From: CAXMQZ01 sp963719055
GTDB lineage: Bacteria; Acidobacteriota; Thermoanaerobaculia; Multivoradales; JAHEKO01
DNA: 64,000 bases
Reading direction: 5' to 3'
NCBI GenBank assembly: GCA_963719055.1
Contig: CAVRAU010000018.1
Coordinates: forward strand, 1-64,000
Shown: positions 41,364 to 50,094 of the stretch, piece by piece
Layout: each line of letters begins with the position of its first letter
How positions within the stretch are numbered: the first letter of the stretch is position 1
The notes under the pieces: model-generated
Databases searched by the model: none
What the model saw: only the letters and a program-made list of their open reading frames with translations
Told to the model about the DNA's origin: nothing
Translations under genes and position numbers: made by a program

Positions 41364-42851
41364 GAGTCGGTTTCTCCCTGACGCGATTCGGCGGCTTTCT
41401 CCGCGGCCAGATAGTCACCGCCCAGAGCGAGATACAGATCGACCCGGGCTTCGAGGCGCTGGCGCCGGGTGCTGAGAAGCTCGCTCTGGGCGAGAAATGA
41501 GTTTCGTTGGGCTTCCAGGTACGAAAGGTAGTCCTGCAATCCGGAGTCGTAGCGATCCTGCGCCAGCTTTTCCGAGGCGATGGACTGACGCGCGGCCTCG
41601 GTCAGCGCTCGCTCCTGATCCACCAGAAAGCGGTCGGCCGCCAGGGCGAGCTCGACGTCACCGAAAGCGCGCAGGACCTGCTGGACGTACCGCTCGGCGA
41701 TCTCGCGGTATCTGGCCTCGGACAGCTCGACGCCGCCGCGCAGTCGGCCGCCCTGGAACAGCGGCTGCAGGAGGCCGCCTGCCAGACTCCAGACCGACAG
41801 ATCATCGTCGAGCAGATCCTCGATCTCGGCGCTCAAGGTGCCCGTGGAGCCGGTCAGCCTGAGCTGCGGGTAGAGACTGGCGCGGGCCCTCTTGACGTCG
41901 AAGCCGGCGGCGGCGAGGCGGTGGTCGGCGGCCACGAGATCTGGGCGTCGAGTGACCAGGTCGGCAGGCAGACCGGCGGGGATCGCCGTGGGTGGAGGCG
42001 GCAGGGTGCTATCGGAGATGGCGAATTCCAGCTCGCCATCTGGATAGCGAGACATCAGCAGGTCGAGTTGTCGTAGGGCCAGGTCGAGCTGCCGCCGGCG
42101 AAAGGCGAGGGATGCTTCGGCCGCAGCCTCCTGAGTGATGGCGAACCGCAGTTCGAGAGCTGGACGAGTGCCGAGTAGATAGCGACGTCGAATGCGTTCA
42201 CGGCTGATCTTGCGGCTCTCGACAGTCGAGCGAGCCAGCTCGGTCTGCGCGTGAGCTTCGAGGACCGCGAACCAGGCTTTGGCGGTCTGGCCGGCCAGCG
42301 ACAGGCGGGCCCCGTCGTAGTCGGCACGCGAGGCGGAGACCTGTGATGTCGCGGAGCTCTTCTGGGCTCGGAGTCGGCCCCACAGGTCGACTTCCCAGGA
42401 GAGGTTGAGGCTGGCTCCGAAGGTGGAGCTGGTGACGCTGAGGACCTTGCCCTCGCTGCCCGGGATCGGCAGGCCGATGAAGTTGTTCTTGCCGCGGGTG
42501 GCGTTGATCCCGGCGCCTATCTGGGGATAGAGATCGGCGCCGGCGATCCGCGCCTGGGCGGTAGCGGCGTCCAACCTGGCTGCCGCCGCTTGGAGGTCGC
42601 GGTTGCGCTCGAGAGCATCCCGAACCACCCAATCCAGGTTCGTGTCATCGAATTGTGTCCACCAGGGAGCCGCCTCGGGGTCGCGGACCTCGATCGGGCG
42701 CCTCCGGGTTGGCCGCAGTCCACTCTTCAGGGACAGTGACACCCAGTTCCGGGTCCCCGGATGGCGCAGAGACACACGCCAGAGTGGTGAGCAGCAGCAA
42801 CGGGATGCCGACGTGGGCCAGATACCGTGGGGCCTTCTTGGTGAGATTCAT
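41360..42851 (-). CDS. TolC/NodT-type outer-membrane efflux lipoprotein (one apparent frameshift)
   Basis: About 496 residues after one extra base near 42695 is removed. MNLTKKAPRYLAHVGIPLL leads to the lipobox LLTTLAC, giving a lipoprotein. NodT-type OMF repeats follow (WWTQFDDTNLDWVVRDALERNRDL, LPADLVTRRPDLVAADHRL, WSLAGGLLQPLFQGGRL, YLSYLEAQRNSFLAQ). It forms the outer-membrane channel of the operon's tripartite pump. ATG 42851 overlaps the tetR stop by four bases. Confidence 0.9.
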
Positions 42852-43537
42852 TCCTCGGGTTCCTTGGTCGAGGTCGGCGCCGGCGCCAGACCTTCCCAGC
42901 CCGAGAGGAGAAAGCTCACGAGCCGGTTGGTGATGACCTCGGTGTCGTCGTCTTCTTTCAGGTTCAGGCACTCCAACTGGTGGCTCACAGTGGTTCGGGC
43001 CGCCACGGTATGGGCCAAGGCGCCGACCATGAAGTGAAATCGCCAGACAATCTCCTCTCGCGGGACCCCGGGCAAGGCACGGGCAAGCTCGGACGTGAAG
43101 CGCTCTCCGACCTCGCGGAACTCCTCGAACAGGGTCGATCGGAGCTCGACGGAGGGTCCGAAAAGGGTCTGACCCAGGAGTTTGACGAACTCCCTGTCGC
43201 CGGCGTCCTGGCTTCTCATCATGGTCATGGCGGGTTGTACGAACGCCTGGAGAAGGCAGTGCAAATCGGTCACCCCCTGGCCCTGCTCCAGACACTTCTC
43301 CAGGAATCCGAGGCGCTGCCGATTGAGCGGTTCGAGACGTCGTGCGAAAACCGCCCGCACCAGGCCCTCCTTGGAACCGAAGTGGTAGTTGACGGAGGCC
43401 AGATTGGCGCCCGCTTTGGATGTGATGGCTCGCAGGGAGGACTCTGCAATGCCATCTCTGGCAAACAGCCTCTCTGCGGCATCCAGGAGAGCAGTCTTGG
43501 TGTCGGTGGAGGGGTCGGGAGAGTGTCGTGGAGTCAT
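42848..43537 (-). CDS. TetR-family repressor of the tripartite efflux operon
   Basis: The protein has 229 residues. The N-terminal helix-turn-helix is LLDAAERLFARDGIAESSLRAITSKAGANLASVNYHFGSKEGL. The C-terminal domain resembles CecR/YbiH-type regulators (QAFVQPAMTMMRS, RFHFMVGALAHTVA, a DUF1956-like region). It is first in an operon with OMF, adaptor and permease, so it probably represses its own pump. No ribosome-binding site is evident before ATG 43537, so translation may be leaderless. The open frame extends upstream of this ATG without family similarity. Confidence 0.88.
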   Translation of the reverse strand: MTPRHSPDPSTDTKTALLDAAERLFARDGIAESSLRAITSKAGANLASVNYHFGSKEGLVRAVFARRLEPLNRQRLGFLEKCLEQGQGVTDLHCLLQAFVQPAMTMMRSQDAGDREFVKLLGQTLFGPSVELRSTLFEEFREVGERFTSELARALPGVPREEIVWRFHFMVGALAHTVAARTTVSHQLECLNLKEDDDTEVITNRLVSFLLSGWEGLAPAPTSTKEPEE

Positions 43538-43547
43538 GATAATCGAC

Positions 43548-43571
43548 CGTTTGATTGAAACAAACGTTTGA
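43548..43571. promoter_or_regulatory. Candidate TetR operator upstream of the efflux operon
   Basis: CGTTTGA occurs at 43548-43554 and again at 43565-43571. The second copy lies in the ten-base perfect palindrome CAAACGTTTG (43561-43570), and TTTG/CAAA arms flank the centre. It begins 11 bases before the tetR ATG, where an autoregulatory operator is expected. Confidence 0.5.
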
Positions 43572-43705
43572 ATTCTAATCGCGGCTTGCCCTTCTGTCAA
43601 CCGCGTCTGCGAGACCTGGGACGAGCCGCCGAAAACGAATCCAAGCCAGAGGTTCTTTTCGGCGCTTCCTGGTGTAGGATTCTCTTCTCTCGGGAGGGAC
43701 GGCAC

Positions 43706-44846
43706 TTGCCCATGGACGACAAAAGCCGCCTTACCAAAGCCTGCCTGATCTTGGCTGGGCAGTGGGTGTACCTGATCTTCTCCAGCCTCACGGCATCTCC
43801 GGCACTGGCGGCCAAGGAGATGAGACCGCTGGAGATCAAGCAGCGATATACGCAAGTGCTGGGTATCCTGGCGGCCGGAGATTTCGATCGGGCGGTGACC
43901 GACCTGGTCAAGTTCGAGCAGGCGGCGGTCGGGGATCAGCAGCCTTGGCGCTATGTCGACACGCTGTGGAAATCCAAGCTGCACGTCATTCGTGACCTGT
44001 TGGCCGGCCACGACGTCGATTTGTTGATGCCCATCATCGTGCTGCATCATGACGCCTACTTCCGGTACTCCGAAATGGGCCGGCGGCACCTGGCGCAGCA
44101 CTCCCGTACGATGTCCGTGGAACTGGCCGATATTCTTGCCGGGCGCAGCGGTACCCCGGCGGCCAAGTCCTTCGCGGGGTGGACGTTGGTCAGCTTTGCC
44201 GCCTATCTCTGGTCACCTTCGAATATCGGTTTGAGCGCCGACCTCTTCTACCGAGCCCATCTGCTCGACCCGGGCAACGAGCTGGCATTGGCGGGTCTCG
44301 CGGCAGCCTGGGAACGAAGCGGCGGGTACGAGAAAGCCATCGAGACCCTGAAGAAAGCGCTGCGGCTACGGGGGGCCGATCCCGAGCTGTTGCTGCGGCT
44401 GGCGTTGTGCAGTCTGCGCGATCCAAAGGGTGCGCACGAGCAGGCTTTGGCGCAACTCTCCTCCCTGACCAGGGCAGAGGCTCCCGGGTGGATTCGTTCG
44501 GTGGCCTACCAGGAGCTTGCCCGAGCGCGGTTGGCCAGCGATGGAGCGAGCCAATGCCGAGACGATCCTGCGCCAAGCTTTGCAGGACCTCCCTGGAGAC
44601 CAGCAACTCTCTCTGCAGTTGGCGGCCGTCCTCGACGCCCAGCGGCGGCGCAGTGAAGCGTTGGCGGTCCTCGACGCCATCGAGATTCTCGGATGGGAGA
44701 GTGAGTCGGCCAGACAGACCTATGATTTCTGGGAGCCCCCTGATCTTGCCGGGGTGCGGTCCGAGCTTCGCCAAGAGATGGAGGGCGGCCTGGCGACCCT
44801 GGCGTCGAGTCTGAAAGCTGTGGCGGCCGGCGGTGGCGGCTCATGA
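43706..44846 (+). CDS. TPR-repeat protein paired with a VWA protein (one apparent frameshift)
   Basis: About 379 residues after one extra base near 44550 is removed. It has a probable signal peptide or anchor (CLILAGQWVYLIFSSLTASPALA). Helical repeats follow (IKQRYTQVLGILAAGDFDRAVTDLVKFEQAA) and then classic TPR units (AHLLDPGNELALAGLAAAWERSGGYEKAIETLKKALRL, ILRQALQDLPGDQQLSLQLAAVLDAQ). TTG 43706 is chosen as start because GGGAGGG (43691-43697) is eight bases upstream; ATG 43712 is the alternative. The stop overlaps the VWA gene start (ATGA), so the products probably work together. Confidence 0.78.
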
Positions 44847-46018
44847 GCAGCTGGCGAATCCTGATCTTGTGCGCCTTGCTGGCGGTACCGGCGATGGCCG
44901 AGCCCATCGAGGTGTGGATCGAAAAGCCCCGTTCGACCAAGTTCGTGTTCGGCGATGTGGACTTCGAGGCCGCTGTCGACTCGGCCGCATCGGTGGCGGG
45001 GGTGGAGTTCTATCTGGATGGCAGGAAGGTGGCCGAATTCATCAACCCGCCCTACCGTCTCTTGGTCGATGTGGGTTTCGACAACCAGGAGCACGAGTTT
45101 CGGGTCGTGGCGCGGGATATCAATGGGGAGACGGCGTCCTCGGTCATGGTGACGTCCGCGTTGCAGGTCGACGAGGTCGTGGAGGTGGATCTGCAACAGC
45201 TCTACGTCACGGTCACGGCAGGTGGACAACGAGTCCTGGATCTGGATCAGGGCGATTTCCGCATCACCGACAACGGTAAACGTCAAGAGATCGTCACCTT
45301 CGAACGCGGCGATGTGCCGATCACCGCCAGCCTGATCCTCGACTCCAGCCTCAGTATGGAGAAGGGTGAGCGTCTGGCAGCAGCCCTGCAAGGGGCCGAG
45401 GTGTTCTTGTCGGGAATGCACCCTTTGGATCGCGCCATGGTGATGCTGTTCTCCGATCGGGTCCTACGAATGACGGAGTTTGGGGAGACCCAAGCAGAGC
45501 TGGCCCAGGCTCTGGAGAAGGTCGAAGCAGTGGGCGGCACAGCCATCAACGATCACCTCTTTCTGGCGCTGTCCCGTCTAGAGATGGAGCAGGGCCGGCG
45601 AGTGGTGGTGCTGTTCTCCGACGGAGAAGACGTCCACAGCGTGCTCTCCATGAGCGATGTCATTCAAAAGGCCCGTTCGAGCCAGGCGCTGATCTACTGG
45701 ATCTTCCTGCGGGAGCCGGGGCAGGACGACGAAGTGCGCACCTACACGACCTCTTGGCGGGATGCCGATGCCAATCTGCAGGAGGCCAAGATGCTGCGTC
45801 GGGCCATTCGCGAGAGCGGTGGTCGCATCGAAGTCGTCGAAGACCTCGCGGAATTGAACGACGCTTTTGCCGGCATCCTGGCGGAGCTGCGAGAACAGTA
45901 TGTCGTGGGCTACTACCCCAGCGCCGACCACGGCGACGGCAAATGGCACGACGTCAAGGTCCGCGTCGAGCGCTCGGGAGTAGCGGTACGGGTCCGAGAA
46001 GGCTACATCGACTACTAG
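44843..46018 (+). CDS. VWFA-related Acidobacterial-type exported protein
   Basis: The protein has 391 residues. A signal peptide (1-19) is followed by an Ig-like beta region (VWIEKPRSTKFVFGDVDFEAAV, about 20-120). A von Willebrand A domain (about 150-350) has an intact MIDAS start DSSLS in ASLILDSSLSMEKGERL, a Thr in AVGGTAIND and VVVLFSDGEDVHS. The ending LREQYVVGYYPS...WHDVKVRVERSGVAVRVREGY is characteristic of the VWFA-related Acidobacterial domain family. It is translationally coupled to the TPR protein. Its function is unknown. Confidence 0.9.
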   Translation: MSSWRILILCALLAVPAMAEPIEVWIEKPRSTKFVFGDVDFEAAVDSAASVAGVEFYLDGRKVAEFINPPYRLLVDVGFDNQEHEFRVVARDINGETASSVMVTSALQVDEVVEVDLQQLYVTVTAGGQRVLDLDQGDFRITDNGKRQEIVTFERGDVPITASLILDSSLSMEKGERLAAALQGAEVFLSGMHPLDRAMVMLFSDRVLRMTEFGETQAELAQALEKVEAVGGTAINDHLFLALSRLEMEQGRRVVVLFSDGEDVHSVLSMSDVIQKARSSQALIYWIFLREPGQDDEVRTYTTSWRDADANLQEAKMLRRAIRESGGRIEVVEDLAELNDAFAGILAELREQYVVGYYPSADHGDGKWHDVKVRVERSGVAVRVREGYIDY

Positions 46019-46027
46019 ACGATCCAC

Positions 46028-46744
46028 TCAGCGGCCCATCAGGTGCCGCCAATCGTCCAACGAACCGACTCTCATATAGACATTCTGCTCGAGCTCGTCG
46101 CCGATGGTCGAGGTCTCGGTCGGTCCGTAGTGATGACCCGGATAGAGAATCGTCTCGGGCGGTAACTTGGCCAGCTTCTGGGTCAGGCTGTAGTACATCT
46201 GCTCGGGGTCGCCGCCGGGGAGATCGACTCGTCCGCACCCTTGCACGAAGAGCGTGTCGCCGGCCACCAGCCGGTCACCGACGAGAAAGCACTGGCTGCC
46301 GGGGGTGTGACCTGGCGTGTGGAGGAAGCCGATGGACAGAGCGCCCAGCTCGAGCGAGTCGCCATCATCCACTTTCTTCAGATCGTTGTCGGCCACCCCG
46401 GTCACCTGTTTGAGACCTTCGGCCTCGTTCTTGTTGACATAGAGAGGTACAGCCTCGGTTTCCAGCAGACGAGTGACTCCTTCCACCTGGACTCCCCACA
46501 GATCGCCGCCCACATGGTCGGGGTGATAGTGGGTCACGAGAGCCCCGACAATCTTGTAATCGTCCTGGCGCGCCACCGCCAGCAGCGACTCGACATCCCA
46601 GGCCGGATCGACGATCAGGGCCTGTCGGCTCTCGGGGTCCCCCAGCAGATACATGAAGTTCGCCATCTGTCCGGCGACGGGGTGGACTTTGGCAACCTGC
46701 CGGCCTGCCAGAAGCTGGCGAAAATAGATCTCTGAATCGGCCAT
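46028..46744 (-). CDS. Glyoxalase II-like metallo-beta-lactamase-fold hydrolase
   Basis: The protein has 238 residues. Metal ligands are THYHPDH, the His in HTPGHTPGS, the Asp in VAGDTLFV and PGHHYGP, a full binuclear zinc or iron site. PVAGQMANFMYLLGD is typical of persulfide dioxygenase or glyoxalase II relatives. ATG 46744 is chosen because AGGAGG is seven bases upstream; an ATG at 46750 lies too close to it. It sits 13 bases after the next upstream MBL gene, so probably in one operon. Confidence 0.88.
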   Translation of the reverse strand: MADSEIYFRQLLAGRQVAKVHPVAGQMANFMYLLGDPESRQALIVDPAWDVESLLAVARQDDYKIVGALVTHYHPDHVGGDLWGVQVEGVTRLLETEAVPLYVNKNEAEGLKQVTGVADNDLKKVDDGDSLELGALSIGFLHTPGHTPGSQCFLVGDRLVAGDTLFVQGCGRVDLPGGDPEQMYYSLTQKLAKLPPETILYPGHHYGPTETSTIGDELEQNVYMRVGSLDDWRHLMGR

Positions 46745-46757
46745 TGGCATACCTCCT

Positions 46758-48602
46758 CTAGAATGAGAACTCCTGCCCCTCTTCGAGGATGTGAAACCCT
46801 CGGGATTCGATTCTCTGGCGTTGCCCCCCGTGTGGATCGAGGGCCGGGTTGGAGTGATTCAGGTGGGTAAAGTAGACTTGGAGGCCCTGGTCGTCCACCA
46901 GCCTTTGGAGGAGATCCATGCTCTGCTCGATCAACGGGTGGCCGATTTCCTCGACCTGGCGCCCAGGCAACTCGTCGGCCGAGTAGAAGGTGCCGTCGAG
47001 TAGGGCGATGTCGACCTTCTCGAGAAGCTCGGTGACGGGTGTGGCCCAGGCCACCCAGGAGTCGGTATCGGGAAGATAGAAAATCGTTCGTTCGGGTCCG
47101 GCCATCAAGAACCCCAAGGTGTCGGCGTATTCGTCGCGGTGGGGGGCCTGGATCGCGGTGACCACGACCTGGTCGCCGGGTGAGTAGGTCTGGTTCGGAG
47201 CCAGCTCGTGGAGTCGAATATTCTGCATCCCGACCAGCTGGCTCCAGGGCCCGTTGGCTCGCAGAAAGGTGGCCATTTTCGGGGTCGCCAGGACCGGGAG
47301 ACCCCTCGTGTGGATGGCCTCGTACCCAAAGAAAGCGAGTCCCAGGTAGTGGCCGATGTGGGCGTGGGTCAGAAAGACACCGTCGACTGGGTGACGGTCG
47401 ACCCGGTCATCAGGCGGCTGACGAAGATCCCGCAGGGCCGCTAGCTGCGGGCGTAGATCCGGTGTGGCATCGATGAGATAGATCTGGTCAGAGCTCGGTA
47501 GGACCAGCGCCAGACTGGCGATCCGGCGCCTGGATTCGGGATCCTTGCGGGCCAGGCTGCACCGATCGCAGGAGCAGGCAGCATGGGGTAGACCACCATC
47601 CTGTGCAGTACCCAAGACCCTTATAAAGGGTGTCCTGGCAGGGATCTTGGCCTGGTCCTGTGGATCTTCGGCAGGGGCGGGCGCCGAGGCCCCGAGTAGG
47701 GCGACCACGAGTGAGGCCAAGACTGGCGGGTAGGCCGAGGCACTCAAGTCTCGTTGCTCCTCGAGTAGGCACGCGGCCAGCTCCTTGACCAACTTGCCGG
47801 CCGTCACCGCAGTCAGTCCCTGTGGATCACGCAGCGGATTGAGCTCCACCAGATCGGCACCGACGATAGGACCCGGTAGATTCTGCAGGAGCTCGAGGGT
47901 CTGACGCGTGCTCAGCCCCCCCGGCTCGGGGTGGGAAACCCCCGGGGCAAAGGCGGGGTCGAGCCCGTCCAGGTCGAGTGAGATGTAGAACGGTGCGCTC
48001 CATTCGGTGCTCTGAAGGCCGCGGGTCTGCCAGGCTCGCATGTCCACGACTTCGACCTCATGGCGATCGGCCAGGATCTTTTGCTCGGGGGTCATGGCGC
48101 GGATCCCGACCTGGACGAGCTTCTTGATCAAGCCCTCTTCCAGGATGCGGGCCATGGGACAGGCGTGTGACCAACGGTCGCCCTGGTATTCGTCGTAGAG
48201 GTCGGGGTGGGCATCGATCTGCACGACTGTAAGGTCGGGAAAATGTCGGGCATGGGCACGGACCAGGCCGACCGTGATGGAGTGATCGCCACCCAGCGTC
48301 AGGAGTCTGCCGCCCCGGCCAAGGATTTGCTCGGCTGCCTCTTCCAGAGCTCTCGAGCACTGCACCTGATCCGTCAAGGTGAGATCACCCAGAATCTGAA
48401 AGCGGTCATCCCGGCCCAGATCGTCGCCTGCTTCCGTCACCAGGCTGCGGGCCGGCGAAAGCAACGCTTCGCGAATCCTGGCGGGGCCCTGTGCGGTACC
48501 GCGGAGATAGGAGGATCCATTCTCCCATGGTGCACCCAGGACCACGAGGTCGCCGGGTCTGATCTGCGCCAATTCGGAAGTGATAGGGTCGGTATCCCGC
48601 AC
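46758..48602 (-). CDS. Agmatinase-family ureohydrolase followed in frame by an exported PqqB-like MBL-fold hydrolase
   Basis: As given this is one 614-residue frame. Residues 1-285 are a ureohydrolase with all Mn-binding blocks (LGGDHSITVG, DAHPDLYDEYQGDRWSHA, SLDLDGLDPAFAPGVSHPEPGG), agmatinase-like. From about 286 a hydrophobic leader (PPVLASLVVALLGASAPAPA) starts a PqqB-like metallo-beta-lactamase protein (GTAQDGGLPHAACSCDRC, FLTHAHIGHYLGL, LPDTDSW). At the join, GAGGAG stands nine bases before TTG 47747, and TGA in the next frame (47744-47746) overlaps it as TTGA. Two coupled genes, agmatinase of about 285 residues and MBL of 329 residues, are likelier than a true fusion. GTG 48602 has GGAGG upstream. 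Confidence 0.8.
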   Translation of the reverse strand: MRDTDPITSELAQIRPGDLVVLGAPWENGSSYLRGTAQGPARIREALLSPARSLVTEAGDDLGRDDRFQILGDLTLTDQVQCSRALEEAAEQILGRGGRLLTLGGDHSITVGLVRAHARHFPDLTVVQIDAHPDLYDEYQGDRWSHACPMARILEEGLIKKLVQVGIRAMTPEQKILADRHEVEVVDMRAWQTRGLQSTEWSAPFYISLDLDGLDPAFAPGVSHPEPGGLSTRQTLELLQNLPGPIVGADLVELNPLRDPQGLTAVTAGKLVKELAACLLEEQRDLSASAYPPVLASLVVALLGASAPAPAEDPQDQAKIPARTPFIRVLGTAQDGGLPHAACSCDRCSLARKDPESRRRIASLALVLPSSDQIYLIDATPDLRPQLAALRDLRQPPDDRVDRHPVDGVFLTHAHIGHYLGLAFFGYEAIHTRGLPVLATPKMATFLRANGPWSQLVGMQNIRLHELAPNQTYSPGDQVVVTAIQAPHRDEYADTLGFLMAGPERTIFYLPDTDSWVAWATPVTELLEKVDIALLDGTFYSADELPGRQVEEIGHPLIEQSMDLLQRLVDDQGLQVYFTHLNHSNPALDPHGGQRQRIESRGFHILEEGQEFSF

Positions 48603-48723
48603 GTGGCCTCCAGCTTGTTTGCCAGATGCTACCAGTCGAGCCCGCTGGAAAGATCCGTGAAAGTGTGAATAATCTCTTCGGTCCAGTCGATTAGCTCGGG
48701 AATCAAGGAAAGGAACAACGCTT

Positions 48724-49875
48724 ATGTCAGCTGTCACTTTTGTCACCAGCGAGTCGGTTACGGAGGGCCATCCCGACAAGATCTGCGATCGGATCTCGGA
48801 TGCGGTGCTGGATGGGCTGTTGAACCAGGACCCCAACAGCCGCGTCGCTGTCGAGTGTCTCGTCACCACCGGCACGGTCATTGTCGCTGGGGAAGTGAGT
48901 ACCGGGGGCTATGCCGATGTGCAGCGGATCGTCCGCGACACCCTGGAGGAGATCGGCTACACGAATCCCGAGTTCGGCATCGACAATGAAGACGCCGGCG
49001 TGCTGGTCAGCATTCATGAGCAGAGCGCCGATATTGCCATGGGTGTGGACGAGGGCGAGGGCAAGGAACAGGGCGCCGGCGATCAAGGGATGATGTACGG
49101 GTTCGCCTGTGACGAGACCCCAGAATTGATGCCTCTGCCCATTATGTTGGCGCACCGACTGACGGCGCGGCTGGCCGAGGTCAGGAAATCGGGAGAGATT
49201 CAGGGCATCGGCCCTGATGGCAAGAGTCAGGTAACCGTCGAGTATCACGATGGCGTACCCGCACGGCTCGATGCGGTCGTCATCAGCACTCAGCACCTGG
49301 ACACCACCGAGATCGAGAGCCTGCGTGGCGAGGTCGGCGACAAGGTCATTCGCCCTGTCTGTAAGGGATACATGGATGAGGCGACGACGCTGCACATCAA
49401 TCCCACCGGCAAATTCGTCATCGGCGGTCCGCAAGGAGATACCGGTCTGACGGGGCGCAAGATCATTGTCGACACCTACGGTGGCGTCGGCCGGCACGGA
49501 GGGGGCGCTTTCTCGGGCAAGGATCCTTCGAAGGTGGATCGGTCGGGCGCCTATGCCGCCCGGTATGTCGCCAAGAATGTCGTGGCCGCCGGTCTGGCCA
49601 AGCGTTGTGAGGTACAGCTCTCGTACGCCATCGGCGTGCCCGAGCCGGTGAGCATCAATGTCGACACCGAAGGGACCCACGCGGTGCCCGAAGCGAGGAT
49701 TGTCGAGTTGGTCGACAAGCATTTCGATCTCACACCCAAGAGCATCATCGAAGACCTCGATTTGAAACAGCCAATCTATCGGCAGACCTCTGCCTATGGT
49801 CATTTCGGACGCGAGGAGTTCTCCTGGGAGAAGACCGACAAGGCCGACATCCTGGCCAGGGAAGCCGGGCTCTAG
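48724..49875 (+). CDS. metK: S-adenosylmethionine synthetase
   Basis: The 383-residue enzyme makes SAM from ATP and methionine. The N-terminal SESVTEGHPDKICDRISDAVLD, the hexapeptide GAGDQG (GAGDQGMMYGFA) and the phosphate-binding loop GGGAFSGKDPSKVDRSGAYAARY are all intact. The start has AAGGAAAGGA upstream. It is divergent from the agmatinase gene with 121 bases between; both use or supply methylthio/polyamine precursors, though a shared role is only a suggestion. I found no SAM-riboswitch-like leader. Confidence 0.97.
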   Translation: MSAVTFVTSESVTEGHPDKICDRISDAVLDGLLNQDPNSRVAVECLVTTGTVIVAGEVSTGGYADVQRIVRDTLEEIGYTNPEFGIDNEDAGVLVSIHEQSADIAMGVDEGEGKEQGAGDQGMMYGFACDETPELMPLPIMLAHRLTARLAEVRKSGEIQGIGPDGKSQVTVEYHDGVPARLDAVVISTQHLDTTEIESLRGEVGDKVIRPVCKGYMDEATTLHINPTGKFVIGGPQGDTGLTGRKIIVDTYGGVGRHGGGAFSGKDPSKVDRSGAYAARYVAKNVVAAGLAKRCEVQLSYAIGVPEPVSINVDTEGTHAVPEARIVELVDKHFDLTPKSIIEDLDLKQPIYRQTSAYGHFGREEFSWEKTDKADILAREAGL

Positions 49876-49884
49876 GAGGCTCTT

Positions 49885-49909
49885 GCCCTGCCCGGAAGGC
49901 CGGCAGGGC
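49885..49909 (+). terminator. GC-rich hairpin after metK
   Basis: GCCCTGCC (49885-49892) pairs with GGCAGGGC (49902-49909), a perfect eight-base stem, nine bases after the metK stop. No T-tract follows, so an intrinsic terminator is only moderately supported. Confidence 0.45.
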
Positions 49910-50094
49910 CGCAGACTGGGTCCTGAATCTCGAGACGCTATGAAGCGCTGCACAGTGTTGGCAGACCGCACCCCGTAACATCAAACTCAGGAGTGTCTGT
50001 GCGGAACCCCGCCAACCCGGCGGTTGGTTTTGCTGGCCACCGAACGCCGGGATCCTCAAGGTTCCGGCTGAGCCGAAGGTCTTGCGGAGGTGCC

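Noticed and set aside
37303..41418. A 1371-residue uninterrupted minus-strand frame that would merge an adaptor with the RND permease
   Set aside because: Only the part from GTG 40158 resembles a permease. Upstream the frame holds one fragment of the adaptor (about 40945-41060) between out-of-frame sequence, and the adaptor's own stop and the permease GTG overlap as GTGA.
42848..44101. A 417-residue reading of the TetR gene
   Set aside because: TetR similarity begins at ATG 43537. The upstream part is antisense to the TPR gene and crosses the candidate operator.
48603..48723. Possible SAM riboswitch before metK
   Set aside because: The 121-base leader shows no four-way-junction or pseudoknot pattern and no terminator hairpin close to the start.
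46758..48881. A 92-residue N-terminal extension of the agmatinase
   Set aside because: It would overlap the metK coding region on the other strand and has no family similarity. GTG 48602 with GGAGG just upstream fits the family start.
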